A stretch of 64,000 bases of DNA from assembly GCA_951217055.1 (NCBI GenBank), contig OX578277.1, positions 107,326,514 through 107,390,513 on the forward strand, written 5' to 3'. Below are positions 61,856 to 64,000 of this stretch, in pieces. Each line of letters starts with the position of its first letter. The stretch's first letter is position 1. Origin of the DNA: Gerris lacustris. Its lineage: Eukaryota > Arthropoda > Insecta > Hemiptera > Gerridae. The position numbers and the translations under genes are program-made. Below the pieces are notes generated by a model. The model did no database searches. It worked only from the letters and a program-made list of their open reading frames with translations, and was not told the origin of the DNA.

Positions 61856-62256
61856 AAAAAATAGAATAGGGACATAAAAAATGATATAACTCTTTAACCC
61901 CTTGTTTTTAAGGGATGATTTTTTAGGAGCTTCCAATACTTTTTTCTGTGTTTTTGTATTAAGCATAAAATAACGGCAAATATTCAAATTTTTGTGTTGA
62001 ACATTTTGAGAGATATGATGCTTTCAGACAATCATTGGAATTGCTAAAATTGTTCAAATAAACATTTTCGTTAACAGAAAAACTCATCGACTTTTTAACA
62101 AGCATTTATTCAACTTGCAAGGTTTGTATGTATGATGCATACAAATTTTGCAACTGAATTTTAATGCAGCATGCAGCAATTCTCAACCGATTGAATTGAA
62201 GAGTTTTCTGAAGAATGCAAATAAAAGCTTGTTTTAAAAAATATTTTTTATTATTA

Positions 62257-62983
62257 ATTGAAGCGAGCGCAAGCGAGCTTCTTACATTCAACAAACTAAC
62301 TTGTCTGTCTGTCAGCAACGTTTACGTGTCCGACGATAACTTGAGTAATAGTTGACCGATTTAGTTGAAATTTGGTATACATGTTCCTCTTACTAATACT
62401 CAGGCAATTTGTTGGACCACGTGATCCGTCCAAGAGTTCGCGCGCAAAGCTCGCGTAAACGAGAGGTTCAAAAATTAAATTGTACTTTTAGGACGGGAAA
62501 AGATTTTATCATTATCTGTTCGATGAGACAAACATTTTTAACAAATATCATTTTTTAATTAAACCAACAGCGACACCGCTCTGAATTAATAAAGATCGCT
62601 AAAACTATTAAAGCCGACCTAAACGTTTATATTAGAGAAAACAACCTTTTTACCGATATCTTACGTTCTAACGCAACGATTTTAATAAAACTTCATATAC
62701 ACCATCTAATGCACAATTGAAACAGGCATGCAACATTTCATTCGATACATGCAGTAGTTTTTTTTTGTAGCAAAGAGATACATTTTATAATAATTGAAAA
62801 GGAGATGTGTGGTTAGAGGAATAGTAAGAATGCGGTGTTGTTCCCTTACTACTAGCCGCTGTACTACTACCAGACCCATTATCTATCAACTCATCATGAT
62901 TCATGATTATCTAGTTTTTCAATATTCAATACATATTTATTACTATACGCTCGCTTCAATGATAGAGCCACGCGATGCCTAGT
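62257..62983 (+). mobile_element. Family B, most complete uninterrupted copy
   Basis: ATTGAAGCGAGCG at the left is perfectly inverted as CGCTCGCTTCAAT at the right (about 62949). It contains GCAACGTTTACGTGTCCGACG and GGACGGGAAAAGAT. About 725 bp, no coding capacity, probably a non-autonomous DNA element. Confidence 0.82.
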
Positions 62984-64000
62984 TTATTATTTCATAAATT
63001 CACGTTTTTTATTTCACGATTTTTTATAAAAAGAAAAACAACAACATTTCTTTGATAGAGAAACCGAAATGTTTCCCATTACACCAGAATATACATCCAT
63101 TAACAAGAAAATTGAATTTAGCCAGTAGATGGAAATGAATTTTAGTGGAGTTGGTTGAAGATAAGTGAGTTAATATTGGAATATTGAGTTAACGAAGACA
63201 CCTGTGACTAATTAACTTGATTTATAGGACTAAGTTAAGACTGGTGAGTTAACGATGACTCCATCAAGAGTTTAAGCTAAGATAAGCGGATGAAAAGCAA
63301 CTGAGTCAGCATTTAGATATTGTGCTTTTCACTAGAGAATGTTAGTTAGTTAAGGTTGGCAAGTCTGCTGTAAGGGAAGATTTAGTGTCGGGTTCTAATG
63401 AAGGCAACACTGTGACAGGTCTAAAGTATCTTTACAAACAGCTCAAGACATTATTATACTTGTTGGTTGTTGACAGTGACAAGATGTCTGCTTCATCTTG
63501 CCACTTTTCTTCGGGGCAAAACTTTGTCTAGAACAAGGCGAAGAGAACTCGTTACAGCTATTTAACTTGGCGACAACAACCCCAATGATTTATAACCGGA
63601 ACATTTCACTAAGTTTCTAATTTTGGCATTATAATCGAACTTAGAAACAGCCAGAATGTGGAACATGTTGGTCTGGATAAAGAACTTGGGGCATACACAG
63701 ACAGTAACAGAGTACTCTCACCGACCCTCAAAACAATTGTGTATTGCGGGCTAAGCGAACCGTACAAAATTAATGGTTTTTATATGTCTGACACCGTTTA
63801 AAGACCCAAGTCTATAGAGAATTAGCCTTCACCCCATGCTTCATATGGGGCTCATGCTAGGTATTAGTGGCTATGTTTCTTATTATTAGGGCTCGGATTT
63901 GAGCATATTTTTTTCCTGAATAGTACTCATTGAAAGAAGCCTTTTGGTGGTACTTTCACCTTTCTGGGACCAACAGAATTTAAATTTATCGAGCATATAA
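62984..64000. other. Unassigned sequence at window end
   Basis: No exon of the GTPase or any other gene recognised, and no clear repeat. Confidence 0.3.

Overview
The window looks like a transposon-crowded chromosome segment from an arthropod, most likely an insect. It is AT-rich, its genes have short exons and kilobase introns, and it carries BEL/Pao and Jockey-type retroelements, tRNA-derived SINEs and dense MITEs. It may be hemipteran, but nothing seen here fixes the order. There is no sign of operons, bacterial genes or CRISPR.

Two host genes are supported. The first is on the + strand: seven exons between 9767 and 30431 encode the last 414 residues of an MFS anion/phosphate cotransporter of the SLC17 (sialin/NaPi-like) family, and the N-terminal exons lie outside the window. 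All seven exons join in frame with GT..AG introns. The second is on the - strand: the last two coding exons (59125..59033 and 49703..49488) of a Ras-superfamily small GTPase of the RASD/Rhes (dexras) type, containing the ETSAK box and a C-terminal CAAX box. Its upstream exons lie beyond 64000 or were not recognised.

Layout. 1-9.7 kb holds repeat relics, including a 2.6-kb TIR element with a decayed CXC-domain protein. 9.8-30.4 kb is the SLC17 gene. Its introns hold a structurally complete BEL/Pao element with nearly identical 779-bp LTRs, a TIR-derived 46-bp minisatellite, a tandem array of several-hundred-bp repeats, nested MITEs, tRNA-SINE relics, and a LINE reverse transcriptase split by a MITE. 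30.6-49.4 kb is intergenic. It holds pogo/Tigger-like MITEs, a palindromic foldback family, piggyBac-like and Harbinger-like MITEs, a broken LINE with RNase H, a 53-bp minisatellite with a dimeric higher-order pattern, a 5'-truncated Jockey LINE, and a SINE nested in another repeat. 49.5-59.1 kb is the GTPase 3' end with a 9.3-kb intron containing a 1.3-kb array of a 22-bp unit. 59.1-64 kb is repeats and unannotated sequence.

The host genes show no functional link to each other. The main interest is the repeat ecology: precise target-site duplications, nested insertions with visible empty-site paralogues, and a recurrent stem-loop/GAAA motif resembling part of a hammerhead ribozyme at the ends of several inverted-repeat elements. 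Repeat family letters (A-J) are labels made up for this annotation.
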